DNA of 64,000 bases, from positions 579,178-643,177 of the forward strand of contig FJOG01000010.1 of the NCBI GenBank assembly GCA_900073065.1, in the 5' to 3' direction. Of the stretch, positions 12,996-23,702 are shown one piece after another. Position 1 is the first letter of the stretch. Each line of letters starts with the position of its first letter. Source of the DNA: Phialocephala subalpina (taxonomy: Eukaryota > Ascomycota > Leotiomycetes > Helotiales > Mollisiaceae). A model generated the notes under the pieces. The model had not been told where the DNA came from. It ran no database searches and was given only the letters and a program-made list of their open reading frames with translations. Made by a program: the position numbers and the translations under genes.

Positions 12996-13024
12996 GCCGT
13001 TGGACTCGTGCACGGTCCAACGGC
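12996..13024. repeat. 29-nt near-perfect palindrome
   Basis: Ten-base arms GCCGTTGGAC and GTCCAACGGC flank T plus the palindrome CGTGCACG, so the whole site is palindromic apart from one extra T. It lies 502 bp upstream of the mitoferrin start. It could be a dimeric transcription-factor site or simply a hairpin. Confidence 0.5.
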
Positions 13025-13406
13025 AGATTCGATGCTTTTGTCACCGCCTTTAGCAGCATATCTGGTGCCTTGGGTGCGTCAGAATCGTCCGACCCCATCT
13101 ACAATCTCGTACGACTGTGAGATCTCGACATGCCATTCTCCAAACAAACACCCAGATCTGTCAGATTCCCATTTCCATGGCCCTGGAATCCCATCTGATC
13201 AATACAGCAACCATCGGGGGAAAACCCGCGGCTTTGAAGTGGTGCGTGGAGCATGGAAAACATCCAGATGCTGTTGTGGAAAGGCGTACACCCATTTTTA
13301 TGTTTGACCGTTGAAAGGACGGAAGAGGCAGCCACTTGCAGCTCCCTGTCATACAAAGGTCACAAAGCCAAGCTTTCAGTCTGTCGGCAGTGCCGCGCTT
13401 ATTTCA

Positions 13407-13434
13407 ATCTGATAATTTTAATTTGATCTGATAA
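13407..13434 (+). promoter_or_regulatory. Tandem ATCTGATAA sites (SREA-type GATA element)
   Basis: ATCTGATAA occurs at 13407-13415 and again at 13426-13434, in the same orientation, 19 bp apart. The extended GATA motif ATCWGATAA is the known recognition sequence of the fungal iron repressor SREA, and mitoferrin genes are SREA targets in Aspergillus. The sites lie about 0.9 kb from the mitoferrin ATG, which is rather far. Regulation is inferred. Confidence 0.45.
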
Positions 13435-14385
13435 AGGAGTTTGCGTTGAGCCGCAGCAAAGTTGGGGTATTCTAGAACATCTTCACGGAAGGAGCGCTGC
13501 GATGCTTTGTCCGAGACTCCGAGAGCGAAGATAGCCTTTATTGGCCCCCGCAGTGGGCAAATTTCTTCTCTCGTTTGGGTATTTTGTAATTTCAATGGCC
13601 AAGGCCGTCAGAGGACTTACGAGTTAGGACTTTCTTTGTATTTTTCTTACATTTTTGGAACAGAAATTTTGAGCTTCTCAAGTGAGGAACTCAGAACTCT
13701 AGAGTATTTGGTGCTGCATTCTTTCTTTCTTTTTAACTTAGCATTTAAAGTAACTTTAGCGCGAATAATGGAATAGCCTTCCTGCCTTGGAACTTGCTAC
13801 ATAATCCAAGACGCCATACTGCCACTCATAGGCATTAGAGCCAAACGCCTAAAGCTACGAAGCCCAGCTCATGCATCTAGAGTTCATGACGGCTGTTGCA
13901 TTCTGGGAAATTCGCAGAGAAAGACGGATAGTCAAGGGGGCGATGAATGCTACGGATGCATCCGAAGAATCGTAGGGATGGTAATTTGAAGTACCTCACT
14001 GCATCCGCCTGTCAAGCCGCGACAGCTATCTCCGTCTTCATTGAGCATAACATCTTCCTCCTCATCCTCTCGTCTCGTCACTTCCGGACATTTCGAAGAT
14101 CTCGGAGTCGGGTACAAGCTCGGACATAAGCTCATAGCTCGGCTTTTCCTCTACCTTTATTCTGCTTTGAATTGATGGAACCTGGAATAGAATAAATCGT
14201 CCGATCTCGTTCCTTTAGGTTCATGCCTGCCTTGCTTCAAGTCTTGCTGCCCGAGCTTTTGTAGCGTTAACGTGGTTGGAGTTCTTTAGTCGCAAGTACC
14301 ACTTGTCCCAATTATCCCTTGCCTTGACTACTCCTCCGGAATTTACCCCTTATTGGAGAGTCCTTCAATTTGCGGGTTCTCAAAG

Positions 14386-14520
14386 ATGGCTCTCTGATTT
14401 GAGGGTCCTCTGACTTGAGTAGTGCTGACTTGAGGAGTGGTTGAATTGCGAGTTATCTGGATTGAGCGTTCTCCGATTTGTGTGTTCGCTGATTTGAGTG
14501 TTCTTTGAACCAAGTATTCC
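14386..14520. repeat. Degenerate short tandem repeats (TTTGAG-type core)
   Basis: A run of diverged units of roughly 15-18 nt built around ATTTGAG/ACTTGAG plus TGTTCT-like spacers, for example at about 14399, 14419, 14461 and 14492. Similar GAGG-rich runs recur at 17021-17140, 22560-22680 and 23230-23310. Confidence 0.4.
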
Positions 14521-14834
14521 TGACTGAGGGTTTCTTCCTGAGGGACTTCGCGTTCGAGGGTTGTGACCCGGTTGTCCAACTTTGCAATATAACTTGCGGC
14601 GGGGGCGAGTGTCGTTGACATTGTTGAACTGGAGCATGGTGTAGAGCCATTTTCAAGGATTGATGGGTGGAATTGCTGATTTTGTTTCATTCCCGAGAGC
14701 ACGAGCTCCAGAAAATAGCGTCTTATGAGAATTTTGCACCGCTGCTAGTATGTTGCAGGTAGCTCATAAACGCAACCACCAGAGATCTCGGAGCTGCTAG
14801 GAACCAGTGTGATAACCCATCCGACGTTGATTCG

Positions 14835-16399
14835 TCATTTGACGAAATCGTCCAATATTTCTTCCAAGGGCACCACGACCCCTTTGTAGAAATTTTGCCG
14901 AAACTCGTCGCTGTCAAAGGAGGTGACTCGGCTCCCAAAATCGCAGTATATGCATCTGTAAACAACATCGCTGTATCGTTTGCCTTCATAGTCTTCGATT
15001 TGTCCAATCAGACGTTCAGCTATTAGTCGGTTTGTCATTATTGTCCGCTTTCCATTCGCGGGTCTTTTTCGCTTTCGTAGAACTCGATTGAGTGGCCAAA
15101 CGTTAGCTCGAGAAGAGCCAGACCCAGATTGAAGACCGAAGGATTTCGAAGTAGTGCGAGTTCAGGATCTGGTGAGGGTAGAGTCTGAGTTTCCGTGTCG
15201 CAGAACCTTTTCGAGACGTAGAAGTTTTTGGCGAGGGTGTTGTCGCGGCACGTTCTCAGGAGATAGACGTCATTTCGGGTCCAGTTCTCGTTGAGCCAGG
15301 GCGTATTGTATAGTTGCAAGATGCTCGATGAAAGTAGCAGCGCTAGTTCATAGCGATCCTTTGGTTTGATAGCAACGAGTGGCGTGTTTTGATCTTGTTT
15401 GGAATCAAGTATTTGACGGAGGGAGATTGCAGCTTGAAGTGATTAGGCTGGGTTTCCTCGAGCTGGAAGGTAAACATGATGCTGGTAGTGCTTGTCATCA
15501 AGATATCCGAGACAATGTGACACTGCGTCTTTTCGAGCTAGTTCGGAGCAGAGATCTCTGATTTTGGTCATTGTGGGTTGTAGAGCTGGAGATGGTGTTC
15601 GCGATGATGCCGGGGAGAGAGGGGCCGCGAAGGATACGTTCCTGCCTGTTGAGGGGCGAACAGGTGACGAAGTTTGACTTTCAAGTTCTTAATAATTGTT
15701 CCTTCATAGATTGAAGTTGGTGCCTCACTCTTCCAGAACCTCAATGCATTTGATCTCTGTGTTTTTCCACTTCCAAGGAGCAGAATTGGAGCTGCCCACG
15801 CTGTCGTCAAACATGAAAACGACTCCAAAATCAACGCCGATACCATTCCAATCTCCGGACTTCGCTCGAAAATCCAATCTTAGGCTAGATTTATGAGAGA
15901 GGCGGAATTGGCACGGCCAGTGCGTTATCAGGCAAGAACACAACCTCTCGGCAGAGTTACGGACTGCCTTCCAGTATTTCGTGTCCATGCCTTTCGCGCG
16001 CGACCGTTGCCATGTATCCATCATAAGATTGATCTAACCGCTCTTGCAACCATTTATCGAGATCCGGTCTTTTCCAAGCGTCACTGTCGAGGCTGGTGAG
16101 ATTGAGAAGCGCCGCAAGCTCGTCGTCCTCGACAAGGCCATTCAGAAGCTTCTCGCAGGTATTCCGGAGGCGGCATCTTGCAATATTGAGAGCCCGAATG
16201 TGTTCTTTGATAACGTATTCGTACTTGATCATGTCCTTGAGAGGCTGTTGCGCATCAGCGAGGCGACGAGGCTGAGAGGATGAAGATGGCTGTGAAGTCC
16301 CAAAAATCTTACGAACCATCGTTGTAGTGCTCAAGGCCACTGATCATCAAAGGTATCACCCCGAAGATCACTCCCACCCACGATCTCGAAACCAGACAT
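14835..16399 (-). pseudogene. DUF7580-like protein, decayed
   Basis: Read on the minus strand, pieces in three frames line up in the order of a fungal DUF7580-type protein. The start reads MSGFEIVG, then VIFGVIPLMISGLEHYNDG, then KYEYVIKEHIRALNIARCRL and SLDSDAWKRPDLDKWLQERL, then KAVRNSAERLC. After that come KIRDLCSELARKDAVSHCLG, the conserved ILQLYNTPWLNENW, and VVVPLEEILDDF near the end. Breaks: a frameshift right after MSGFEIVG (an apparent 5-nt duplication in gtgggtggga), a frameshift near 15990, an in-frame TAA in GNPA-stop-SLQAA (about 15440) and a frameshift near 15038. Such genes are common near NLR, HET and kinase genes; their role is not established. It is divergent from the C2H2 pseudogene, with 271 bp between the starts. 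Confidence 0.72.
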
Positions 16400-16670
16400 T
16401 GCTGCACAAGGCTTTTGTCAGAAAGAGAGTTCAGATGTTGTGGATTGAAGGGATTGTTGCTTGGGCCGGACCACTGCACGGCGCACGGGCCACCCAACCT
16501 CGAGGAAAAGCTGAGGCTATTCCTTCTTCAACAATCGTCACCTCAATATCTGATAAGGATCGCCATTCTCGATGGAGCCTTTATGGATCTCATGAGGGAT
16601 CCTGGCATAAAATACCCTCTGGTGGTCTCCTTAAATTACGTTCGTCCGCTCACGAGTAGAAACGGAAAGC

Positions 16671-18817
16671 ATGGCCAAACCCATTTCAGCCTCACACGAC
16701 GAATGCATTAAAGCTTTCGAGGAACTTCTCAATATATGCCAAAGTCCAGACATTACAGCAGACATTGAGAATGAATTTGGTCGATACAAAGTGTGGGCTA
16801 GCAACGTGGGTACGCCCTACTACGGTCATACATATAGAATCTCCCAGGGTTACCGGCTCAAAGATGCCTCATTCTACAGAGATAGGGTGAGTGAAACCTT
16901 TAGCTTCAGTAGAGGTGTATTAACATGCTGACATTTTCATCTCCAGATTTTAGAAATGCTTCGCGATTTGATTTCCACGGTGAGTGTCTATTCCTTTTCG
17001 AGGCAATTAAGCTTCTGCTTTTCGAGGATTCAAGTTTTCGAGGATTCAAGTTTTCGAGGATTCTGTTCTCGAGGCGTCTAATCTTCGAGGCTTCTGAGTT
17101 TCGAGGCTTTTTAGGTTTCGAAGCTTCCATCTTCTGCGGCTTCTAGTTAGTTCTCTAAGTCACACTGCTCTGTACTCAAAGGTCCAAGACTAACTTAATC
17201 AAATTCTAGCTCCAAAGGGGTAAGCAACAATATCAACAACGACTCGGACTCTCTTCTGATCTGAGATTCAGTGACATCAGTAGTTGAGGGAGAAAGTCTG
17301 CCCTTCGAGGAGCAGAACGTTGCCTCCGAATCGCAGCTAGATCCAGACGACTCGTCTGATCTAGCGAGCAATTCTATTGCCTCTTCAGGCTCCAGTAGCT
17401 CAAGCGATAGTCAGATTGGTGCTTCTAATGTTAGTTTTGTTCGAGCCCTAGTAGCAAGTATCGACAAGAAGCCTACAATCACGACACCAGAGACATTGCG
17501 ACCAGGGAAAGCACAGGAAAGGAAGTCTCGACCAAATACAGAGATTAGCCTCTCACGAGAGGCAATCAAAGACATTTTGAACTCTTTGTATAAGATTGCT
17601 ACTGTCATTCGTCGGCCACTACCCTCAGATCGCAATACCAAGTCAATGGGAATTGACATACACCATTTCGCCGAATTTGATCAGCGCTACGTTTGCGAAA
17701 GTTTCCTTCTGCAAATTCTGAGCTCTTGTCTCGATTGGGTAAAGGCATCACACGTCGTCGTCAGCTACTAAAATATCGCGAGCTCCACAACAGCAGACTG
17801 AAATTCCCAGTGACTACACATGAGCGAAACCATCCAAAAACTCACGAGGCCCGAAGCCATCATTTTAAAGCACCAGGAAACTTATCGCAAGCTGAAAAAA
17901 CTAGTACAGTGCAAGATAATGCATTCAACATACCTGAAAGCAGTCACCTTGGACCCAGTACAAAGCAACGACATTCGTGGCACCAGCACGTGCACCCATG
18001 GTGGTAGAAGAAGTCGTATCTGTCGCTGATACTTCATCCTCATATCAGTCTACCAATTCTGGCCGCGAAATACTGCGTATTCCTCCCAGACCAAAGAGTC
18101 TCCTCGGAGAAGAGCTCGAAATATTCGAGCGTCTATATTGTCACGTACTCTGTGAGATAACAAGCTTTCAGAGCTGGAAGTAAGTACTCACTTCGAAATT
18201 CTCCCAACTCTTTTTGACCTTGAACTAGACATCATGTTCTCAGAGACTTAGAGCCATATATGTGCACATTCCCAAGATGCTCTAAACCAACCGCGATGTA
18301 TGCAAGCCGCCTGGATTGGCTCCAACACGAGTTCGAAGAACATAGGGTGGAATGGTTCTGCAATATTGCCGGCCACGAGGCTTAGCATAACCAGGAGGAA
18401 TTCGTCTCCCACATGACGGAGAAACATCTGTCTTCAATTTCACCTAAACAGCTGCCCTCACTGCTACACAGCTTTCGCCGTCCATTAGCCCAAGGACCCA
18501 GTAGCTGCCCTTTATGCCTAAAGATTCCGAGGAAATTAGAAAGTCACCTTGCACGTCACCATGCGCAACTTGCACTGTTTGCAATTCCTCGAGTATTCTT
18601 TAGCGATGACGGGTCGAATAGCGGATTGACCACGTCAGAGCACGCTGCCGGTCGTAGCAGTGGATCGAAGGTCTCCAGCCATTCAAGTTATCAGAACGAA
18701 TCCTATCATAGCGACGACGACCATGACCTGGAAAACAAGGGTATGGAGGAGATTTCTGAGAGCCTCGCCGAAACCTCTCAAGACCCGATTCCAGACGACC
18801 CTAGCTTTGATTGGTAA
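16671..18817 (+). pseudogene. C2H2 zinc-finger protein of the NLR-associated type, decayed
   Basis: The start reads MAKPISASHDECIKAFEELL and continues through two introns (GTGAGT donors after ASFYRDR and after LRDLIST) into a Ser-rich linker. The frame then runs as SLYKIATVIRRPLPSDR, FPSANSELLSRLGKGITRRR and LLKYRELH, and later AMYASRLDWLQHEFEEHRVE, FVSHMTEKH and CPLCLKIPRKLESHLARHHA. This order fits a widespread fungal family with an N-terminal helical domain and C-terminal C2H2 fingers. Breaks: frameshifts near 17690 and near 17955, an in-frame TAG at 18383-18385 between GHEA and HNQEEF, and a finger that reads FERLYCH where FECPYCH is usual, so one zinc ligand is lost. The intron at about 18180-18240 is still well formed. 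Not functional as read. Confidence 0.75.
17021..17140. repeat. TTCGAGG-type tandem repeats inside an intron
   Basis: Four to seven units of TTTTCGAGGATTCAAG and diverged forms (TTCGAGGCTTCT and similar), inside the second intron of the C2H2 pseudogene. The units are nearly identical at 17036-17065 and drift towards the 3' end. Confidence 0.6.
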
Positions 18818-18883
18818 TTACCTACCAACCCTGATGGAACAGAACATTGGTTAAGTTGCAATTCCATTGGAATCAGAAATGAC

Positions 18884-20710
18884 ATGAAAAGTGTCTCATT
18901 CACTGCATCCCGGCTGGGGGAGCGTCTGCTCAGCACTCGAATCAAGTGCCCTCGGCCGCACTGCTTTCTAATTCCCAGGAGCAGCCAACGAAAGTTAGTC
19001 ACTGTCACAAATGTTGCGGAAGATATTCAAGGCCAGATTCCCCTTATGGAAATGGAGAAAGCATTAGAGTATGCTTCCACGGTATGCACTGTCGCAAGCC
19101 GTTTATATGCAACCTTAGCTTGCATCAACAAAGGACCGGATATACGCGGATTGTTGGCGGAGGGAATTACCAGTGACGACTTGCCATTTGTTCTCGGTCC
19201 CGGCAAACAGAACAAACTTGCGCTGACCCGTAGGAATGGAGGAATGATCAAGACATTTGATTTTTGGGAGGATGAGTATCTCGAAGAGTTTGAATGCATC
19301 CACTGGTGGATGAGTTCTCCGATATTCAAGCTCCATCAGGAGCTTTACGAATTCGACGACAGGACTATCCTCCCTTTTGTCAGATTGCATGAAGGGCCAC
19401 GGCAAGGAGGCTACAGCGAAGTGTACCCAGTTCGTATTCATCCAAGCCATCATGAATTCTGGGAATCGACGGGATCTGTGGTACGTTAAAATCATCTCGA
19501 AAAACTATGCCATTCTAATGTTGTACAGGATGACGAACTTCTCGTCGCCATCAAAGGATTGTTTTCCGACACTGAAATTGAGTTTCAAAGACAGCGAACG
19601 ATATTGACTGCTATGAACATGAAGACTCATCCTTACTTGGTCAAGTTATTGGCGACATATAAGTATAACGGGAAGTATCACTTAATGTTCCCGTTCGCTC
19701 CTGAAAACCACCGCATGTATTGGGAGCGGCGACCGAGTCCAGCTTTTGATAAAGAGACCATGGTGTGGTCGCTACGACAAATGACTGGGCTTGCCGAGGG
19801 TCTCTGGCGTATCCATATCTATGAGGTTACACGCGCACTCAATTCTGATAACATGCTAAAAAACGTACCACGGGGCCGAGTAATTTATGGACGACATGGA
19901 AACATCAAACCAGAAAATATTCTCTGGTACCCTCATGACAATGGCCCGGTTGAAGACATGGGATACTAGTTTGGCCTAGGCCATTTCCATGGAGCAGAGT
20001 CCCGCTCGAACGTCGATCCCGATTCTGTCTTCAGTTCGCCGACGTATGAACCACCTGAATGTAAATTGAGACTACCGGTCTCAAGGGCATACAACATTTG
20101 GAGTCTAGGTTGTCTATACTTTGAATTCATTACTTGGCTTCTTAAAGGCTCGCTCGAAATCGACACGTTTTCAGATTACAGAGGCCGAGTAGCGACTCGC
20201 AGTGGAATCAACGATGACAATGTCTTTACTATCATTGTCGATGCCGATGGAACGAGGGTGGCGACGGTCCGTGAACAGGTAGTTGCGTGGGTAGATCAGC
20301 TTCACACCTACGATAAATGCTCCCCCCTTGTTCACGATCTCTTGGACTTGACGATCAACGGACTGCTCGTAGTCGACACGGCCGCACGATACCCCTCCTC
20401 ATGGGTGTTTCACAAGCTGGACCAGCACTTGAAAAAGGCACAGGCTGATGAGGTTTACTTGTTAACTCCAGCACCACGAAAGTTAAGAACAACGCCCACT
20501 CACGGAGAGCGTCCCATACCGGAGGCACCAATCGCTCCCCAGGTGACATTTTCTGACTCTCCAGTACAACGACAAGGTCTTCCTCCAAGTATAAATCGAC
20601 CTATTTTCCCGTTGCCAAACATCGCTCCTCCTCGAGACTTAGTACGTTGCGCTTTGCCGGTATCAGACCCGACTCTTTCTTCGAGTATAAAGCGCAGCAA
20701 CTCGGCGTAA
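18884..20710 (+). pseudogene. Protein kinase-like protein, decayed
   Basis: Exons 18884..19480 and 19529..20710 (GTACGT donor, CAG acceptor). The first about 200 residues form the N-terminal region typical of fungal NLR-associated kinases. The kinase core follows: LLVAIKGLFSDTEIEF (VAIK lysine), GRHGNIKPENILW (catalytic loop) and SVFSSPTYEPPEC with SRAYNIWSLGCLYFEFITWL (substrate side). Two defects disable it. The catalytic loop has HGN where HGD is required, and an extra stretch with TAG (about 19967) interrupts the activation segment, which reads EDMGY-stop-FGLGHFHG. The frame is otherwise continuous across the stop, so decay looks recent. It follows the C2H2 pseudogene by 66 bp in the same orientation, as these two families often do. 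Confidence 0.75.
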
Positions 20711-21033
20711 ATGAATGATGGGGGTTAGTATGGCGCTGACGAGACGAATAAGATATCCATGAGCACATGGCTATGAGCTATCAGCACTCCGCAAATTTCT
20801 AAGTCATGCTGCTAGATGTTAGTTGACTTTCGAGTTCCGAATCTGCGTGCGTAGCACTCAAGCAGTCCGAACTTCAACTCCACAGCCGAACTACTGTGTG
20901 CCTGCAATTTACCCTATTACTAATCGCTCTCTTTGGAAGCCTTAAGGTTCCTGAACGTTGCATGACCTGTAGATTCTCTGAACTGAGCATTCCATGACAT
21001 TAATACTCTGAGCGTCCATCGTTGCCAGATCAT
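20711..21033. other. Spacer between kinase and HET relics
   Basis: 323 bp with no recognisable block; it may hold the eroded 5' half of the HET gene. Confidence 0.4.
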
Positions 21034-22030
21034 AGGCGGTGGCCAAGAGGGAAGATGTGGACGACACTCCTCTAACGAGTCGGGGTTGGGTTGGTCAGGA
21101 CTCAGGAAAGGATATTGTCACCCCGGATCTTGTATCTCGGGAAGCCTCATGTCTTTTGGGAATGTCAGAAACTCCAAGTCTGTCAAGTTTTCCTCGAGGA
21201 GTGCCACGCTCGTCATTTATAAGATACCTAGTGAAGATGGTTGCCCTACCCGCTGGCAACAGCAGAGCCCTATCAACACGAGTTCACAAGGCCAGTCATA
21301 CTCTGCAGAGTCTGTACTCGGGTAGATTATACGGGTGTCCCAAGCGGTGTGAAAATCAGCGAAAATAATGCTAAAGTACCACTAAATCTACCGTAAGTCT
21401 CATACTTTAATATACGATAAAAAAGCAACGATCTTATAGAATTAATTAAAAAGCGGATAAAAACGACTATAATCTAATCCTTTAATATTGCATATAATTT
21501 TTTACAATTTCATTAAGCTTTTTGCAGCCGAAATATAAAGAATTGCGTATATCCTATATAATTTTAAACTGCTGGGACACCCGTATAATCTACCCGAGTA
21601 CCCCTCTTCCCAAACTTCCACTTGGCGTGGGCGAGCGAGTGCATTTTCCATGTACTGTACACAACATGTTAATTGACTCGAGAGACAGACAAGCTAATCG
21701 CATTGTCTGGTATTGTACGAGCCCGTGGTGCTGCGCTTTATGATCGATATCTGGGAGGCAGCTGGGAGTTCGGATTTACATTTAGTCTTCTCCGAGCGCG
21801 CGACTTCAACACATGCTGCAGCCGACCTGAAAATTATTGTTTCGCCATGTTGGTCATGGGCTAGTGTGGTAAGCTCACTGAAATTCCCTCCGTATTCAAC
21901 CCCCGACAAGATTGTCATGCTGGAGACAGGAGTGGAGAGTCTTGTGTCTGCCATCGTTGTTCATGTGGAAACTACTTGGAGCAACATATATAGACAGGTA
22001 TCAGCTTGGCTGGTTCTGGTTAACTAGACC
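21034..22030 (+). pseudogene. HET-domain (heterokaryon incompatibility) relic
   Basis: Three blocks of the C-terminal half of HET proteins occur in the right order on the plus strand, in different frames. RILSPRILYLGKPHVFWECQ lies at about 21106-21165. LTRETDKLIALSGIVRARGA lies at about 21671-21730, followed by DRYLGGSWE. CWSWASV lies at about 21850-21870. HET proteins trigger cell death after fusion of incompatible hyphae. The domain start is not recognisable, several frameshifts are needed, and a 286-bp MITE splits it at 21315-21600. Confidence 0.65.
21315..21600. mobile_element. MITE with 27-29-bp terminal inverted repeats, TA target
   Basis: The arms at 21314-21342 and 21573-21601 are perfect inverted copies over 29 bp (they begin GTACTCGGGTAGATTATACG). 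If TA is the target duplication, the TIR starts CTCGGGTAG. The 230-bp interior is very AT-rich and has no coding capacity. Size, TIRs and a TA target fit a Tc1/mariner-derived MITE. It interrupts the HET relic between the WECQ block and the LTRETDKL block. Confidence 0.85.
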
Positions 22031-23702
22031 TTTATCAGCTGTTGAGAGACGAACGAGATATCCATTACTAGTCCCAAACGCTCGACAATATCTCATTTCA
22101 ATTGAATACACCTAAACAACGGGAAGGTGTTCCTGGCAGACTTCACAAGATGCGAGAGCGGTCTCGGATTTCATACTACATCGGATACTTCATCAAGTCT
22201 TCGCTTTATGCCTTTCACCAGCAGGCAAGATAGGCTGAGCGAGGGGTTTAAGGCTTGGGTCTCGTATCCTAGCCAACCACGTCTTCACGTAGTCGGTTCC
22301 ACAGGGTCAGTTCACTGCAGAAGCAAACCACAATAAAACATTATATATCATCTCTTCTGGAAGAAGGACGAGCCTTCTCCAAATCGCTATTGTCGGAAGC
22401 CCGTCTACTTGTCGACCAGTTCCTGGGCCGTAGTTACAACTTTTGGTATCGGAAAAGTCCCAGTCTTTGGTTCTTTAGACGGGCTCGGATCATGAACTTT
22501 CAAAGTTTCCAGAAGCACTCTATCCCTAGAGGCACGTCTCGCTTGGTACACATCTCTCTAAGGTACGTCTCTTTCGAGGCATAACTTTCAAGAGCAATAT
22601 CTAACTTGAGGCTTATCTTTCCTGAGGCATATCTCTTTCCTGAGGCATATCTCTTTCCTGAGACATATCTCTTTCGAGGGCCATCCCTCGAGAGACGTAC
22701 TGTACCTTTTCAGACGCAAAAGCCGGTCCACCGGTCCTGGTGGTCCAAGAGCTTTCGTCCTCGATATGTTACATCCGAAGAACCGTCATAGTATTGAAGT
22801 AAACATGCCGACTGCAAGGCTTTCATCTGGAAATTTTCCCTCTGATCTTACCCTTCTACCCGGGAGAACCAAAGTTGAGCCTTGGGACGGAAGCTTAGAC
22901 CTCGGCATTCCCTCCAGAACACTGATCCGAAGATCAGCTCCTACATTGAAACTCAATTTCCGAAATGCTTTTGAGGCAGATGGAGACAGAAATGTGCGTG
23001 GGGTCGCTTCGCGTTTGTGAGTTGCAGTTAGGTTTAGTTCAGCACGTCAGATAGCATGACCTCCTGAGCTGGAAAAGTCTTCTATTATCCTTGGGGGTGG
23101 GTGACTTGAAATTCGAGCATGGAACCTGGCTTTCGAGCACGAAAAGTGGTCAGTGATGCCCAAGGAATGCTAGACGGAATGCTAAACGGAATGCGGAACA
23201 GGTGAACGAGGTGTATTTATAGGCTGCTAGGTTTTGAGGCCTCTGGGACTAGAGACTTCCAGGTCTGGGGGTCTCTAGGTTTTGAGGCTTCTCCTTTCAG
23301 AAACTTCTAGTTTTGAGATTTTCGAAATTGTAAGATGAATGAAGATGGGAGATGGGACGAAGAAAGATGCGAGGAAAGCGTTTGCGAGAGGAAGAGACGT
23401 GACGAGGGTTTGTGGAGGTGAATCCAATGAGTGTTTCTGAGGATGACACTTTCTGTGGATGGCAGCTTCTACAGACACTACCTCTTGGGGACATTGCCTT
23501 CTGGGAGTATGGCTTCTGTGAACACTAGCTTCTGAGGATATTGGCTTCGTGGTAATAGGAGTCACAAGAGAATGAGATGTAATGGGGAACCTTCCATTGA
23601 TGGTTTGCCACAAAATCTGAGTGCAAATGAGCTAAAGCAAATCATGCCTATTCTTCTTTAACGACCAACACTGTTCAGTTGACTGATTAGCTTTGCCATC
23701 TT
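22031..23702. other. Repeat-bearing spacer without a gene
   Basis: 1.7 kb with only short frames. It contains the 18-bp tandem repeats at 22610-22678 and GAGG/TTCTGAGG-type degenerate repeats at 23230-23310 and 23430-23545. No protein family is recognised. Confidence 0.5.
22610..22678. repeat. 18-bp tandem repeat, about three copies
   Basis: Unit TTTCCTGAGGCATATCTC repeated three times with one change in the last copy, flanked by more diverged CTTTCGAGGC-type units from 22571. Confidence 0.75.

Larger units (their letters stand above)
12495..14834. other. Long intergenic region upstream of mitoferrin
   Basis: 2.3 kb without a recognisable gene. It holds a 29-nt near-palindrome (12996-13024), two GATA-type sites (13407-13434) and a block of degenerate short repeats (14386-14520). 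The 119-codon minus-strand frame at 14343-14702 runs through those repeats and has no recognisable domain. Confidence 0.55.

Noticed and set aside
14343..14702. 119-codon minus-strand frame
   Set aside because: Runs through degenerate tandem repeats; no conserved domain; recorded as a repeat instead.
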